From assembly GCA_016293005.1 (NCBI GenBank), contig JAEDFA010000003.1, positions 4,018-68,017 of the forward strand: a DNA stretch of 64,000 nt, given 5' to 3'. Position 1 is the first letter of the stretch. The number at the start of each line of letters is the position of its first letter. Made by a program: the position numbers and the translations under genes. The DNA is from Treponema sp. Lineage in GTDB: Bacteria > Spirochaetota > Spirochaetia > Treponematales > Treponemataceae. Below, one piece after another: positions 1-8,158 of this stretch. The notes under the pieces were generated by a model. It was not told the DNA's origin and did no database searches. It saw only the letters and a program-made list of their open reading frames with translations.

Positions 1-407
1 CGGTAAAAGTTGACGGCTATACACTATTAGACGGCGGAATGACAGATTCAGTTCCTTTAAAATTTTTTGAAAGTCTTGGTTACGATAGAAATGTCGTTAT
101 TTTGACTCAGCCTAGAAATTTTGTAAAAAAGCAGACAAGTTCACTTCCTTTAATAAAAATTATGCTCAAAAAATATCCTCGCCTTGTTGAAGCAATGTCT
201 TTACGCCATGAAGTTTATAACGAAGAGACAAAATATTGTTTTCAAAAGGCCGATAAAGGTGAAGTTCTTGTTATATGTCCTGAAAAATCTCTTGGAATAA
301 GCCGCACAGAAAAAAATCCGTCAGAACTTGAAAGAGTATATCAGGAAGGTCGGAAAACTGCTGAAAATATTCTTGAAAAAGTAAAGATTTTTTTAGAAGA
401 AAAATAA
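1..407 (+). CDS. Patatin-like phospholipase, C-terminal part (gene enters from the left edge)
   Basis: The reading frame is open from base 3, so the gene begins upstream of the window; the ATG at 39 is internal. The first visible residues contain LLDGGMTDSVPL. This matches the Asp-Gly-Gly block of patatin-family serine hydrolases, whose Asp pairs with a Ser that would lie upstream of the window. The remainder (VVILTQPRNF, then a helical tail) resembles the YjjU-type bacterial patatin group. Such proteins hydrolyse acyl-ester bonds in membrane lipids. The catalytic Ser and oxyanion glycines are not visible, so activity cannot be judged. The stop at 405-407 is followed by about 110 bases that carry the leuB promoter. 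Confidence 0.75.
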   Translation, partial: VKVDGYTLLDGGMTDSVPLKFFESLGYDRNVVILTQPRNFVKKQTSSLPLIKIMLKKYPRLVEAMSLRHEVYNEETKYCFQKADKGEVLVICPEKSLGISRTEKNPSELERVYQEGRKTAENILEKVKIFLEEK

Positions 408-454
408 CAGTTTCTTTTTTTATAAACTGAAAATTACATATTTTTCAATCGGAA

Positions 455-483
455 TTGAAAATTGATTTGCAATTTATTATTAT
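455..483 (+). promoter_or_regulatory. Putative sigma70 promoter of leuB
   Basis: TTGAAA (455-460), a 17-nt spacer and TATTAT (478-483). The leuB start at 519 has its own AGGGG ribosome site, so this transcript would have an ordinary leader of roughly 30 nt. Confidence 0.5.
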
Positions 484-518
484 AAAATGTATTGAATATA
501 AAAATTAGGGGTACATAA

Positions 519-1613
519 ATGGAAAAAACTATTGCTTTAATTCCTGGAGACGGAATTGGACCTGATGTTGTAAAAGAAGCGGTAAATGTTCTTGATGCCG
601 TTGCAAAAAAGTTCGGTCACAAATGGAATTACACAAATGTTCTTGCAGGAGGCTGTGCAATCGATAAATTCGGTCATCCTCTTCCTCAGGATCAGCTTGA
701 AATCTGTCTAAAATCTGATGCGGCTTTGCTCGGCGCTGTCGGAGGTCCAAAATGGGATAACCTTCCTTCAGAAATTCGTCCTGAAAAAGCGCTTTTAGGT
801 CTTAGAGGCGGAATGAAAGTTTTTGCAAATCTTCGTCCTGCTGTAATGTGGAAGCAGTTAAAAGATGCTTGTCCTTTAAAAGATGAAATTGTCGGCGATG
901 GTCTTGATATTTTAATCGTGCGAGAACTTACAGGCGGAATTTATTTCGGTGAAAGAGGAACGAGCGAAGATCAGAATACTGCATGGGATACAGAAAAATA
1001 TACTCGTCCAGAAATCGAACGCATTGTGAGAATGGGTTTTGAATACGCAATGAAAAGACAGAAAAGGCTCTGCGTTGTAGACAAGGCAAATATTTTAAAC
1101 TCAAGTCAGCTTTGGCGGCGTGTTGCAGAAGATGTAAAAAAAGATTATCCGGAAGTAACTCTTTCATATCTTTATATTGACAATGCTTCTATGCAGTTAG
1201 TAAGAAATCCTAGACAGTTTGATGTAATTGCAACTTCAAATATGTTCGGCGATATTCTTTCTGATGAAGCAAGCCAGATTACAGGTTCAATTGGAATGCT
1301 CGCATCTGCTTCTTTAGGCGATGGAAAAGGGCCTGGTCTTTATGAACCGATTCACGGCTCTGCTCCTGATATTGCGGGAAAAGATCTTGCTAATCCTCTG
1401 GCAACAATTCTTTCTGCTGCAATGCTTTTGCGATACAGTTTTAATCTTGAAACAGAAGCAAAAGCTATTGAAAATGCCGTAAATTCTGTTCTAGATGACG
1501 GCTGGAGAACTGGTGATATTGCCGGAAGCCACATCGAAGAAGTTAAAAAGAACGGAAAACTCGTTGGTACAAAGAAAATGGGTTCTCTCGTTGTTGAATA
1601 CTTGAATAAATAA
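519..1613 (+). CDS. leuB: 3-isopropylmalate dehydrogenase
   Basis: NAD-dependent beta-decarboxylating dehydrogenase of leucine synthesis; it converts 3-isopropylmalate to 2-isopropylmalate that decarboxylates to 2-oxoisocaproate. Its 364 residues match the family length. Visible landmarks are the N-terminal IALIPGDGIGPDV, the Arg-rich substrate loop (RGGMKVFANLRPAV), RELTGGIYFGE, and the metal/NAD region DNASMQLVRNPRQFDVIATSNMFGDILSDEAS followed by GLYEPIHGSAPDIAG. The start ATG at 519 lies just after AGGGG. It is not flanked by leuA or leuC/D here, so the rest of the pathway must lie elsewhere. ilvN and the thrA fusion lie a few kilobases downstream on the same strand. Confidence 0.95.
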   Translation: MEKTIALIPGDGIGPDVVKEAVNVLDAVAKKFGHKWNYTNVLAGGCAIDKFGHPLPQDQLEICLKSDAALLGAVGGPKWDNLPSEIRPEKALLGLRGGMKVFANLRPAVMWKQLKDACPLKDEIVGDGLDILIVRELTGGIYFGERGTSEDQNTAWDTEKYTRPEIERIVRMGFEYAMKRQKRLCVVDKANILNSSQLWRRVAEDVKKDYPEVTLSYLYIDNASMQLVRNPRQFDVIATSNMFGDILSDEASQITGSIGMLASASLGDGKGPGLYEPIHGSAPDIAGKDLANPLATILSAAMLLRYSFNLETEAKAIENAVNSVLDDGWRTGDIAGSHIEEVKKNGKLVGTKKMGSLVVEYLNK

Positions 1614-1635
1614 ATTCAGGCACTTTTGTAATTAT

Positions 1636-1660
1636 GGAATGCTATTTTTTTTAGCATTCC
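1636..1660 (+). terminator. Perfect 9-bp hairpin between leuB and chrA
   Basis: GGAATGCTA (1636-1644) and TAGCATTCC (1652-1660) form a perfect stem with a 7-T loop. There is no T run after the stem, so this is not a textbook terminator. It ends two bases before the GGG ribosome site of the next gene and may instead affect its translation. Confidence 0.45.
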
Positions 1661-1671
1661 ATGGGTGTTTT

Positions 1672-2238
1672 ATGAAAAATATTTACGCACAACTTTTTTT
1701 GACATTTGCAAAAATCGGTTCATTTACTTTTGGGGGCGGAATTGCAATGCTTCCTATGCTTTCAACTGAACTTGTTGAAAAACGAAAATGGATTACTGAT
1801 GATGAACTTTTAGATTATTATGCAGTCGGTCAGTCAACTCCCGGAATTATTGCCGTAAATGTTGCAACTTTTTCAGGCTACAAAAAAGGCGGCGTTTTCG
1901 GTGGAATTTGCGCAACTTTAGGAATGATTTTTCCGTCTGTCCTTATAATTTCGATTCTTGCGACTTTAATAAACTCTATCGACCAGTTTCCGCTTGTTCA
2001 AAGCGCGTTAAAGGGGATAAATGTTGCAGTTTGTGCTTTGCTATGCGATGCTTCAATTACTTTTTCAAAAAAATCTGTAAAAAAAGCGTATCAGGTTGTT
2101 CTTCTTTTAATTTCGTTTGCGTTGATTTATTTTTTTAATATTCCTTCGTTCGTAATAATTCTTATGGCTGTTTTTTTCGGTGTAATCTGGTATTTTATTC
2201 AGAAAAAAATAAATAAATCTGGAGAGAAAAATGCCTGA
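1672..2238 (+). CDS. chrA: Chromate transporter family protein, first half-size subunit
   Basis: A 188-residue CHR-family membrane protein. It begins MKNIYAQLFLTFAKIGSFTFGGGIAMLPML, with the FxxGSFTFGGG motif that marks each CHR domain; IAVNVATFSGYKKGG is the second conserved block. About five or six hydrophobic segments follow. An in-frame ATG at 1639 sits inside the upstream hairpin, so I chose 1672, which has GGG six bases upstream. CHR proteins export chromate in some bacteria, but the physiological substrate of the split, short-chain type is often unknown. The gene overlaps the second subunit by eight bases, so the two are probably translated together. Confidence 0.85.
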   Translation: MKNIYAQLFLTFAKIGSFTFGGGIAMLPMLSTELVEKRKWITDDELLDYYAVGQSTPGIIAVNVATFSGYKKGGVFGGICATLGMIFPSVLIISILATLINSIDQFPLVQSALKGINVAVCALLCDASITFSKKSVKKAYQVVLLLISFALIYFFNIPSFVIILMAVFFGVIWYFIQKKINKSGEKNA

Positions 2239-2812
2239 AATCAGTTTACTTGAATTGTTTTTGACTTTTTTTTATATCGGACTTTTTACAATCGGAGGTG
2301 GACTTGTTGCAATTACTTTGATGCAGCAGACGATTGTTGAAAAAGGTTTTATTTCTGTTGACGAATTTTACAATATGATTGCCATTTCCGAAAGTACACC
2401 CGGACCTGTAGGTGTAAATATGGCAACATTTTTAGGATATAAATTTTATGGGCCGTTAGGAGCTATTTTTGCTTCAATTGCGGAAGTTCTTCCATCGCTT
2501 ATCTGTATTTTGATTATTGCGCGTTTTATTTTAAAATTTCGGGAAAATGCTGTTGTTCAGACTGTTTTTTCGTTTTTACGGCCGTGCGCTACCGGAATGA
2601 TTTTTGTAATCGCTGTTCAGATGTGTACTTCGATTTTATTGAATCTGCCGTCTGAATTAAAACTTTTTTTAGTCCGCTCTTCCTGGAAAGAATTTTTCAA
2701 CTGGATGAATATTTCTCTTTTTCTTCTGATGTTTTATTTAAGGCGCAGGTTTAAGCTTCATCCGATTTTTATAGTTCTGCTTGGAGCTCTGTTCGGCATT
2801 GCTTTTTACTGA
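2231..2812 (+). CDS. chrA: Chromate transporter family protein, second half-size subunit
   Basis: A 193-residue partner of the preceding gene and the same CHR family: FYIGLFTIGGGLVAITLMQQTIVEKGFI, then ISESTPGPVGVNMATFLGYKFYG. Long CHR transporters carry two such domains in one chain; here they are two adjacent genes in the short-chain-pair arrangement, where the subunits are thought to insert in opposite orientations. The start overlaps the end of the first gene and is preceded by GGAGAG. The C-terminus (FKLHPIFIVLLGALFGIAFY) is a typical last helix. Chromate specificity is inferred from the family name only. Confidence 0.85.
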   Translation: MPEISLLELFLTFFYIGLFTIGGGLVAITLMQQTIVEKGFISVDEFYNMIAISESTPGPVGVNMATFLGYKFYGPLGAIFASIAEVLPSLICILIIARFILKFRENAVVQTVFSFLRPCATGMIFVIAVQMCTSILLNLPSELKLFLVRSSWKEFFNWMNISLFLLMFYLRRRFKLHPIFIVLLGALFGIAFY

Positions 2813-2819
2813 CGGTTAT

Positions 2820-2853
2820 TAATGAAAAAAATATTTCATTAGTATTTTTTTTC
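2820..2853 (+). terminator. Putative terminator after the chr pair
   Basis: TAATGAAA (2820-2827) pairs with TTTCATTA (2834-2841), followed after a few bases by a T run. The stem is short and AT-rich. It also overlaps the region where a -35 element for deoD would lie. Confidence 0.4.
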
Positions 2854-2862
2854 TATTTATGG

Positions 2863-2868
2863 TATAAT
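2863..2868 (+). promoter_or_regulatory. -10 box of a predicted leaderless deoD promoter
   Basis: A consensus TATAAT ends seven bases before the deoD ATG, with only T residues between and no ribosome-binding site. The -35 region (near 2839-2845) is weak. Confidence 0.55.
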
Positions 2869-2875
2869 TTTTTTT

Positions 2876-3580
2876 ATGAGTACACATATAAATGCCAAAG
2901 ATGGTGCAATTTCAGATAAAATTTTACTTCCCGGTGATCCTTTAAGGGCTAAATTTATTGCAGAAAATTTTTTAGAAAACGCTGTCTGTTATAATGAAGT
3001 TAGGGGAATGCTCGGTTTTACGGGTTTTTATAAAGGTCAAAAAATTTCTGTTCAGGGAACGGGGATGGGGCAGCCTTCGTTATCCATTTATGTGAATGAA
3101 CTTTTTAACTTTTACGGCGTTCAAAAAGCAATCAGAATCGGTACAATAGGTTCAATTCAAAAAGAGTTAAAATGCCGCGATATTATTCTTGCAAATGCCG
3201 CTTGTTCTGATTCTTCTTTAATCAATCAAAGATTTAAAAATATGCATTATGCGCCTTCTTCGGATTTTTCGCTTTTGTATAATGCTTATAACAAGGCAAA
3301 AGAATTAAACATAAAAACTTCTGTTGGTCCTGTAGTTTCTTCTGATTTGTTCTACGACGATAATCAAAACTGGAAACTTTGGGCAGAATACGGAGTTCTT
3401 GGTTGTGAAATGGAAAGTGCAGAACTTTTTACGCTTGCTGCAAAATATTCAAGAAAAGCGCTTTCAATTTTTACGGTAAGCGATGAAATTCTAACAGGAA
3501 AGAAAACCTCACCGGAAGAAAGACAGACTTCTTTCAAAGATATGATGATTCTTGCACTCGAAACTATAATCATGAACTAA
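2876..3580 (+). CDS. deoD: Purine nucleoside phosphorylase (DeoD type)
   Basis: Trimer/hexamer-class phosphorylase that splits purine nucleosides with phosphate to give the base and (deoxy)ribose-1-phosphate, part of salvage. Its 234 residues fit the bacterial hexameric DeoD class. Landmarks are the phosphate loop ILLPGDPLRAKFIAENFL, VQGTGMGQPSLSIY, the nucleoside site GVLGCEMESAELF, and the C-terminal VSDEILTGKKTSPEERQTSF with the Asp expected to protonate the purine. The start is set by homology length and by the -10 box seven bases upstream; no Shine-Dalgarno is present. It is monocistronic by context. apt, another purine salvage gene, lies elsewhere in the window and also appears leaderless. 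Confidence 0.93.
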   Translation: MSTHINAKDGAISDKILLPGDPLRAKFIAENFLENAVCYNEVRGMLGFTGFYKGQKISVQGTGMGQPSLSIYVNELFNFYGVQKAIRIGTIGSIQKELKCRDIILANAACSDSSLINQRFKNMHYAPSSDFSLLYNAYNKAKELNIKTSVGPVVSSDLFYDDNQNWKLWAEYGVLGCEMESAELFTLAAKYSRKALSIFTVSDEILTGKKTSPEERQTSFKDMMILALETIIMN

Positions 3581-3621
3581 AGATATTTTTTTTAGGTTTT
3601 AAAAGTTGATGTAAAAAAATG

Positions 3622-3650
3622 AAAAGTCCGTTAAGTTTTTTCGGATTTTT
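3622..3650 (+). terminator. Putative deoD terminator
   Basis: AAAAGTCCG (3622-3630) and CGGATTTTT (3642-3650) form a nine-pair stem with one G-U pair. The right arm ends in a T run, consistent with intrinsic termination. Confidence 0.55.
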
Positions 3651-3685
3651 ATGATATAAAAAGAAGTATTTTATTTGGAGATGTT

Positions 3686-4594
3686 ATGAAACCAACACTT
3701 TTAGTTTTAGCTGCTGGAATGGGAAGCCGTTATGGCGGAGTTAAGCAGATTGATTCTGTTGGAAAAAACGGCGAATGTCTTTTGGATTTTTCAACTTATG
3801 ATGCTAAAAAAAGCGGCTTTGGGAAAGTTGTATACATTATAAGAAAAGATATTGAAAAAGATTTTCGCGAAAAACTTTTTGACAGAGTTGCAGATAATTT
3901 CAATGCCGAATATGTTTTTCAGTCGCGAGAAAGCCTTTTAAATGAAGAACAGATAAAAAAATCAGAAGGGCGCCTAAAACCATGGGGAACTGCTCATGCA
4001 ATTTTGTGTGCTCAAAAAGCGATAAACGAACCTTTTGCCGTAATAAATTCTGATGATTACTACGGGCGGGAAGCGTTTTTAACTCTTTCAAATCATCTTT
4101 CGTCCATACAAAATGATTCTACCGTTCACGCGATGGTTTGTTATGTTCTTGGAAATACGATGAGTAAAAGCGGTTCTGTAAGCAGGGGAGTTTGCAGTTT
4201 TAACGGTGAAAACTTATCTTCAATAGAAGAAAACTTAAAAATCTATTACGAAGGCTCAAAAATTATCAGTGAAATGTCAGGCAAAAAAATTGAGATGACT
4301 GGAAAAGAACTTGTCAGCATGAATTTATTCGGCTTTTCGCCAAAAGCATTTGAACAGTTTGACGAATATTGGAACAATTTTATAAAAGACAATATTTCTC
4401 AGGAAAAAACTGAAGCGCTTTTGCCTGTCGCTGCAAGTGAAATCATTAAAAACAAAAAAGGCTCAATTAAGATTTTTACATCTTCTGAAAACTGGTTTGG
4501 AATGACTTACCCTGAAGACCGTGAAATCGTAAAATCAGAGATAAACAAAAAAATTCGCTCTGGATATTATCCTGAAAAACTTTGGGAAAAATAA
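3686..4594 (+). CDS. Sugar-phosphate nucleotidyltransferase family protein, substrate unknown
   Basis: A 302-residue protein with the nucleotidyltransferase signature at its N-terminus (LLVLAAGMGSRYGGVKQID, a variant of GxGxRxxxxTxxxPK) and a second block (AVINSDDYYGREAF) with the Asp-Asp expected to bind Mg2+ and the sugar nucleotide. The chain lacks the left-handed beta-helix tail seen in GlgC or GlmU. Proteins of this kind are often encoded beside sugar kinases; here the neighbour is the thrA fusion, 16 bases downstream, so the genomic context gives no hint of the sugar. TTTGGAGATGTT before the ATG is a good ribosome site. Confidence 0.7.
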   Translation: MKPTLLVLAAGMGSRYGGVKQIDSVGKNGECLLDFSTYDAKKSGFGKVVYIIRKDIEKDFREKLFDRVADNFNAEYVFQSRESLLNEEQIKKSEGRLKPWGTAHAILCAQKAINEPFAVINSDDYYGREAFLTLSNHLSSIQNDSTVHAMVCYVLGNTMSKSGSVSRGVCSFNGENLSSIEENLKIYYEGSKIISEMSGKKIEMTGKELVSMNLFGFSPKAFEQFDEYWNNFIKDNISQEKTEALLPVAASEIIKNKKGSIKIFTSSENWFGMTYPEDREIVKSEINKKIRSGYYPEKLWEK

Positions 4595-4610
4595 TTTTGG
4601 AAATAATAAT

Positions 4611-7103
4611 ATGCTTACATTAAAATTTGGTGGAACTTCGATGGCCGATGCAGAGTGCATTTCGGCTTCAGCAAAAATTATAATTGGTCGTGCGGAAAAA
4701 GACAGAGTGAGCGTAATCGCATCTGCTGCTTCCGGGGTGTCAAATTTTTTGCAGGACAGTATTGATGCCTGCATAAAAGGTGAATCTGTTGAAAAATTCG
4801 TTCAGGAATTAAAGCAGAAGCATTATTCAATCTGCAATTCCCTTGTAAAACTTCATCCTGATTTCAATATTCAGCATGTTTTAGATAAAATCGATGGAAT
4901 TTTTACTGAATATGAAAAACTTTTAAATGGAGTAGTCGCTTTTTCAGAATGCCCTGACACAATTTACTGCAGAATTATGGGAATGGGCGAACTTCTTTCA
5001 AATCCTATTCTTGAAGAAGTTTTAAAATCAGAAAAACAGAATGCAATTCTTCTTGATACGCGGGATTTTATCGTCACTACGGGAAATCAAAAAGAAGGAG
5101 ACCCGGATTATTCAGTCTGCACGGAAAATTTCCTTCCTTACCGCGACGGAGAATCTTTTTCTAAATACAGAATTTTAATTTTTCCAGGTTTTGTCTGTTC
5201 ATGGATTGGCGGTAACGGGAAGAAAGCGGTTCCGGGACTTTTAGGAAGAAACGGTTCTGATTTTTCAGCGTCAATTGTTGCTTCAAGCCTTTCTTCTTCA
5301 CGAGTTGAATTTTGGACTGATGTTGACGGAGTTTATACAGCAGATCCAAGAATCGTAAAAGATGCGATTTTAGTTGATGACATGACTTATGAAGAATCAA
5401 TGGAACTTGCTTTTTTTGGTTCTAAAGTGCTTCATCCAAAAACGCTTGCGCCTTTAGTTTCAAAAGGAATAGAGGCGTGGAGTCTTAATTCGCACAATCC
5501 GTCAAGCCGGGGAACAAGAATCGGAAAAGGTCCTTTTGATTCTTCTAGAAAACATTCAATCTGCGGAATTTCATGCCTTAAAAAAGTTTCGATGATTAGC
5601 GTAAGCGGAAACGGAATGCGTGGAAGGAGCGGAATGGCAAGCAGAATTTTTGCTTCAGTTTCAAGTGCAGGCATTTCAATTCTTTTGATTACTCAGTCGT
5701 CAAGTGAATATACAATTTCTTTCTGCGTAAAAGATGAACAGGCTTATAAAGTTCAGGATGTGCTTGAAGCAGAACTTTCTTTAGAAATTCGCGACGGACT
5801 TATAAATCCTGTTCAGGTAAAAAAAGACTGTGCTGTCGTTTCTGTCGTTGGAGACGGAATGATTTCAAACCGTGGAATCGCTGCAAAATTCCTTGATGCA
5901 ATTTCAAGTCAGGATATAAATATTCTTGCAATTGCTCAAGGTTCAAGCGAACGCTGTATTTCTGCTGTAATTTCAGGCTGTGATGGAGATACTGCCGTAA
6001 GGGCAATTCATGCGTTTTTCTTCAATACTTCGCAGACAATAGAAGTTTTTGCTTTTGGCGCTGGAACAATCGGCGGAACATTGCTTGACCAGATTAAAAA
6101 TCAGCAGAAAAAATTCCTTGAGTCTAACATCGATTTAAAAGTAATCTGTATCGCAACCGGTCACAGACTTCTTCTTGATGAAAATGGTCTTGACCTTTCA
6201 GACTGGCGAAAAAAACTTTCTGAATCAGAAAAAGTCCCGAAACTCGATGATATTTTAAAATTTGTCCAGGAAAAAAAATATTTAAATCCTGTGTTTGTGG
6301 ACTGTACTGCAAGTTACGATTTGCCTGAGCGTTATCTTGATATTTTAAACTCCGGAATGAGCATTGCAACTCCGAATAAACGGGCAAATTCCATGAAGTA
6401 TCAGTATTACAAGGAGTTAAGGCATTCTGCAAATAAAATGCACAGAAGATTCCTTTATGAGACGAATGTCGGAGCCGGGCTTCCAATTATTGATACTCTT
6501 CAAAATCTTTTTAAATCTGGCGATAAATTGAAGGCATTTTCTGGAATCATGTCGGGTTCACTTTCATATATTTTTGGAAAACTCGATGAGGGTGTTTTGT
6601 TCAGTGATGCTGTAATCGGTGCAAGAAATTTAGGCTTTACCGAACCTGACCCTAGAGATGATTTAAGCGGAATGGATGTCGCAAGAAAGGCTTTGATTAT
6701 TGCAAGAGAATCTGGAATGGAAGTTGAACTTGAGGACATAAAAATCAACAGGCTTTTCCCGGACGATTTTGATGATTCTGGTAAAGTTGAACAATTCCTT
6801 TCAAATCTTCCAAAAGTCGACAAATATTTTGAAGAAAAAATCAAGGCGCTTAAAAAAGAAGATAAAGTTCTTCGCATGGGCGCATCAATTGAAGACGGAA
6901 AAGTTTCTGTAGGTCTTCTTGAAGTTTCAAAAGACAATCCTTTGTACGGTGTAAAAGGCGGAGAAAACGCTTTTGTATTTACTACAGACCGTTATAATCC
7001 GATTCCACTTACTGTTCGCGGTTATGGAGCCGGAGCAGAAGTTACGGCTGCTGGAGTTTTCGGTGATATTTTAAGAACTGTAAGTTTTAACGGAGTTCTT
7101 TAA
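4611..7103 (+). CDS. thrA: Bifunctional aspartokinase / homoserine dehydrogenase
   Basis: Fused enzyme for the first and third steps from aspartate toward threonine and methionine. Residues 1 to about 290 are the amino-acid kinase domain (LKFGGTSMAD at 3-12; FWTDVDGVYTADPR near 233-246). Residues about 310-465 hold two ACT-like regulatory segments (SVSGNGMRGRSGMASRIF, VVGDGMISNRGIAAKFLDAI). The homoserine dehydrogenase begins near 478 with the NAD-binding VFAFGAGTIGGTLL and continues through the catalytic region around FTEPDPRDDLSGMDVARKALI. At 830 residues it matches ThrA/MetL fusions. ACT domains imply feedback control, probably by threonine; this is inferred. It follows the nucleotidyltransferase by 16 bases, so co-transcription is likely. 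Confidence 0.93.
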   Translation: MLTLKFGGTSMADAECISASAKIIIGRAEKDRVSVIASAASGVSNFLQDSIDACIKGESVEKFVQELKQKHYSICNSLVKLHPDFNIQHVLDKIDGIFTEYEKLLNGVVAFSECPDTIYCRIMGMGELLSNPILEEVLKSEKQNAILLDTRDFIVTTGNQKEGDPDYSVCTENFLPYRDGESFSKYRILIFPGFVCSWIGGNGKKAVPGLLGRNGSDFSASIVASSLSSSRVEFWTDVDGVYTADPRIVKDAILVDDMTYEESMELAFFGSKVLHPKTLAPLVSKGIEAWSLNSHNPSSRGTRIGKGPFDSSRKHSICGISCLKKVSMISVSGNGMRGRSGMASRIFASVSSAGISILLITQSSSEYTISFCVKDEQAYKVQDVLEAELSLEIRDGLINPVQVKKDCAVVSVVGDGMISNRGIAAKFLDAISSQDINILAIAQGSSERCISAVISGCDGDTAVRAIHAFFFNTSQTIEVFAFGAGTIGGTLLDQIKNQQKKFLESNIDLKVICIATGHRLLLDENGLDLSDWRKKLSESEKVPKLDDILKFVQEKKYLNPVFVDCTASYDLPERYLDILNSGMSIATPNKRANSMKYQYYKELRHSANKMHRRFLYETNVGAGLPIIDTLQNLFKSGDKLKAFSGIMSGSLSYIFGKLDEGVLFSDAVIGARNLGFTEPDPRDDLSGMDVARKALIIARESGMEVELEDIKINRLFPDDFDDSGKVEQFLSNLPKVDKYFEEKIKALKKEDKVLRMGASIEDGKVSVGLLEVSKDNPLYGVKGGENAFVFTTDRYNPIPLTVRGYGAGAEVTAAGVFGDILRTVSFNGVL

Positions 7104-7115
7104 GAAGTAAAAAAA

Positions 7116-7143
7116 ATCTCTGAAAAATTAAATTTTAGAGATA
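7116..7143 (+). other. Short inverted repeat before ilvN
   Basis: ATCTCT (7116-7121) and AGAGAT (about 7136-7141), extended inward by AAAA/TTTT, can form a weak hairpin between thrA and ilvN. It lacks a following T run, so I do not call it a terminator. Confidence 0.25.
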
Positions 7144-7177
7144 ACTTTGAATAATTTTTATAAATTTGAGGTGTTGT

Positions 7178-7672
7178 ATGGAAAAATTTGTTCTTTCTGT
7201 TTTAGTTCAAAATCATGCAGGTGTTTTAAGCCGTGTTTCAGGTCTTTTTAGCCGCCGCGGATACAATATTGAATCCCTTACTGTCTGTGAAACTGGAAAT
7301 CCCGGTCAGTCAAGGATGACAATTGTTGTAAATTGCGATGAAAACCTTGTTGACCAGATTCAAAAGCAGCTTTCAAAACTTGAAGAAGTAATTTCAATTA
7401 AAGTAAACGATAAATCAAAAACTGCTCAAAGGGAAATGGCTTTGATAAAGGTAAAGGCACCGGGACAGGAAAGGGCAATTATAATCGGAACTTGCGACAT
7501 TTACCGCGCACACATTATCGATGTTGCTCCTGATTCTGTTATTGTTGAAGCAACAGGAAGCGAAGAAAAAATCTCAAGTTTAATAAGGCTTTTAGAACCG
7601 TTTGGAATTCTTGAATATGTAAAAACAGGACTTACTTCTATGGATCGCGGTTCTGTTGTAATGAACGGTTAA
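7178..7672 (+). CDS. ilvN: Acetolactate synthase small (regulatory) subunit
   Basis: A 164-residue regulatory subunit that confers valine feedback inhibition on acetohydroxyacid synthase, the first common enzyme of branched-chain amino-acid synthesis. The N-terminal ACT domain is plain: VLVQNHAGVLSRVSGLFSRRGYNIESLTVCETGNPGQSRMTIVV. The C-terminal half (AQREMALIKVKAPGQERAIIIGTCDIYRAHIIDV) is the second domain of the family. A TTG frame opening at 7166 would include the ribosome site itself; the ATG at 7178 follows GAGGTG at a normal distance. No ilvB large subunit is adjacent. The gene overlaps the convergent next gene by four bases. Confidence 0.93.
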   Translation: MEKFVLSVLVQNHAGVLSRVSGLFSRRGYNIESLTVCETGNPGQSRMTIVVNCDENLVDQIQKQLSKLEEVISIKVNDKSKTAQREMALIKVKAPGQERAIIIGTCDIYRAHIIDVAPDSVIVEATGSEEKISSLIRLLEPFGILEYVKTGLTSMDRGSVVMNG

Positions 7673-8112
7673 TTTTTTATCTTGCACCAAATTTCGTCAA
7701 AAAAACTCCAGGAAAATGTTTCTTCGTTTTTCTGGAATTTTGCGATTCTGAATGATTTAAGGTTCATCGGAAATCCTTCAAAAGAAAATTCATGTTTTTC
7801 TAAACTTTCAGGCTTTCCGTTTTTAGCTTTAAATGTTCCGTAAGTTATTTTTTCTGAAAAAATTTTGTTTTTTAAAATTATTTCTACAGGAAAAAATAAC
7901 TGTAAATCTTTTAGGACGGCGTTTTTGACGGTGATTTTTTGTATTTCTTCTTTTAAGTTTTTTTCTTCTGAATAAAAATGGCTTATGTCGATTAAAACTG
8001 GTTTTTCTGGAAGAAAATAAAAGTTTTCTAAATTAATTTTTTTTAGAATTTCTTTGACTGTGTTTTTAATTCTTACATTTTGGTTTGGATTTAACAAAAT
8101 TACTGTATTCAC
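7669..8112 (-). CDS. Hypothetical protein, 147 residues, GTG start
   Basis: I do not recognise this protein. It is rich in Lys, Glu and Phe, has no signal peptide or membrane segment, and starts NTVILLNPNQNVRIKNTVKEILKKINLENFYFLP. It is judged real because it fills the gap between ilvN and the next gene with tight ends (four-base overlap with ilvN) and because a TATATT box (8120-8125, read on the minus strand) lies seven bases before its GTG, the same spacing as other leaderless genes here. The -35 is weak. The neighbour starting at 8159 is divergent from it with only 46 bases between. Confidence 0.6.
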   Translation of the reverse strand: MNTVILLNPNQNVRIKNTVKEILKKINLENFYFLPEKPVLIDISHFYSEEKNLKEEIQKITVKNAVLKDLQLFFPVEIILKNKIFSEKITYGTFKAKNGKPESLEKHEFSFEGFPMNLKSFRIAKFQKNEETFSWSFFDEIWCKIKN

Positions 8113-8158
8113 AGAATTGAATATAGTATTTTTTTAGAAAAAAATGTAGTATCTTGTT

